From positions 2,122,783 through 2,165,270 of the forward strand of contig CM074815.1 of NCBI GenBank assembly GCA_037447605.1: a stretch of DNA of 42,488 nucleotides. The letters run 5' to 3'. The stretch's first letter is position 1; each line of letters opens with the position of its first letter. Positions 41,787 through 42,488 of the stretch are shown piece after piece. The position numbers and the translations under genes were made by a program. The DNA comes from Zygnema circumcarinatum. Its lineage: Eukaryota; Streptophyta; Zygnematophyceae; Zygnematales; Zygnemataceae. Under the pieces are notes generated by a model. The model was not told the origin of the DNA, made no database searches, and worked only from the letters and a program-made list of their open reading frames with translations.

Positions 41787-42488
41787 GTACCTTCCTTTTT
41801 CCAATAACTGCATTCGCTCTACCTTATTCCTTCTCTCTAATTTTAAAAGCCCCCCGAGCCCTGCTGCTGTTTATTTGTCCATCTCACTCGAAAGAATGCG
41901 CAGTGAAAGAGAAAGAGAAACGAGAGAGAATTGGGAAGAAACTCCAGTCGAGAACCCTTCAAGTCCCTGAAATCTCACAAGCTTTGGAAACCCCAAACCC
42001 TAGAACCCCTGAAGCCTTCCTCCTAATACCCTTCCCTTCTTTCTCTCCTCTTTCTTCTTCTCCCTTTCCCCCGGCCTATCCCTTCCCCTTCCGCTCTCTC
42101 TTTTTCTCCCTCTCCCCTCCCTCTTTCCCTCTCTCTCCCGCCTCGCTCGCTCCCTTCTCTCCTCCACTCTCCCTCCTTCTCCCCCCTGTTACTCCCATTC
42201 TTCCCCCTCTCCCTCACTGTCTGTTTCTCCTCCCCTGTCCCTCCCTCCCTCCCCCCCTCTCTTCCCCCCTTTGTCTCTCTCCCCCTTTCTCTACCCCTTT
42301 TTTTCTCTGCTCTTCTCCCCACCTCCCCCTTTCTCCCTCCGCCCTTCCTCCGCCCTCCCTCCCCTGCCTCTCCCTCCCCCTTTTTCCCTCGCCCTCCCTC
42401 CTCCCTCCCTCTCCCTCCCCCTCCCTCCCGCTTCTTCCCTCCGCCCTCCTTCCTCCGCCCTCTCTCCCCCTCTCCCCCACTCCCTCCG
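41787..42488 (+). other. PBP intron 5 (right window edge), pyrimidine-rich
   Basis: The intron starts GTACCT after exon 5. From about 42015 to the end it is almost pure C/T with CCCT, CTCC and CTTC units. No acceptor followed by a PBP transpeptidase motif is seen before the edge. Confidence 0.75.

Overview
This window looks like nuclear DNA of a green plant lineage (a streptophyte alga or an early-diverging land plant). Every recognisable gene but one is split by GT-AG introns. The gene set is plant-specific: a DUF1644 RING-like protein, a class II trehalose-phosphate synthase/phosphatase, a tandem stress-responsive A/B-barrel protein and a glutaredoxin-DEP-DUF547 protein. A class A penicillin-binding protein with a plastid-type leader points to a lineage that keeps plastid peptidoglycan genes, which flowering plants such as Arabidopsis have lost. 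A SelD fused to an NDH-like oxidoreductase points the same way. The species cannot be named from this sequence alone. Long CT/GA tracts, many CACGTG and TGACG motifs and telomere-like CCCTAA runs are conspicuous.

Layout. 72-5271 (minus): NDH-like/SelD fusion in 12 exons, running off the left edge. 6891-8462 (minus): single-exon DUF1644 gene. 9980-16264 (plus): class II TPS/TPP in 12 exons, head-to-head with the DUF1644 gene. 18479-19815 (minus): two-exon A/B-barrel protein. 22053-23273 (minus): small membrane protein, probably plastid-targeted, in three exons. 24278-30879 (plus): seven-exon nonribosomal-peptide-synthetase-like gene with the order partial condensation, adenylation, carrier protein, condensation. 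31930-33094 (minus): unrecognised protein with about eight membrane segments. 34364-37551 (plus): glutaredoxin-DEP-DUF547 in seven exons. 39075 to beyond 41786 (plus): class A PBP, glycosyltransferase half visible, running off the right edge.

Exon boundaries were placed by hand from splice-site consensus, reading-frame phase across each junction and family motifs. For all multi-exon genes the phases add up to one open frame.

How the genes relate. I see no co-pathway cluster. Three divergent pairs share promoter-sized gaps: DUF1644/TPS, small membrane protein/NRPS-like, and eight-pass membrane protein/glutaredoxin. Two of these gaps are dense in CACGTG or TGACG elements. The most unusual gene is the NRPS-like enzyme, followed by the SelD fusion and the PBP. 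Intergenic DNA holds a short dispersed repeat family in three copies, one of them inside an NRPS intron, plus minisatellites and pyrimidine tracts. A 10-base N gap sits in one of these tracts.
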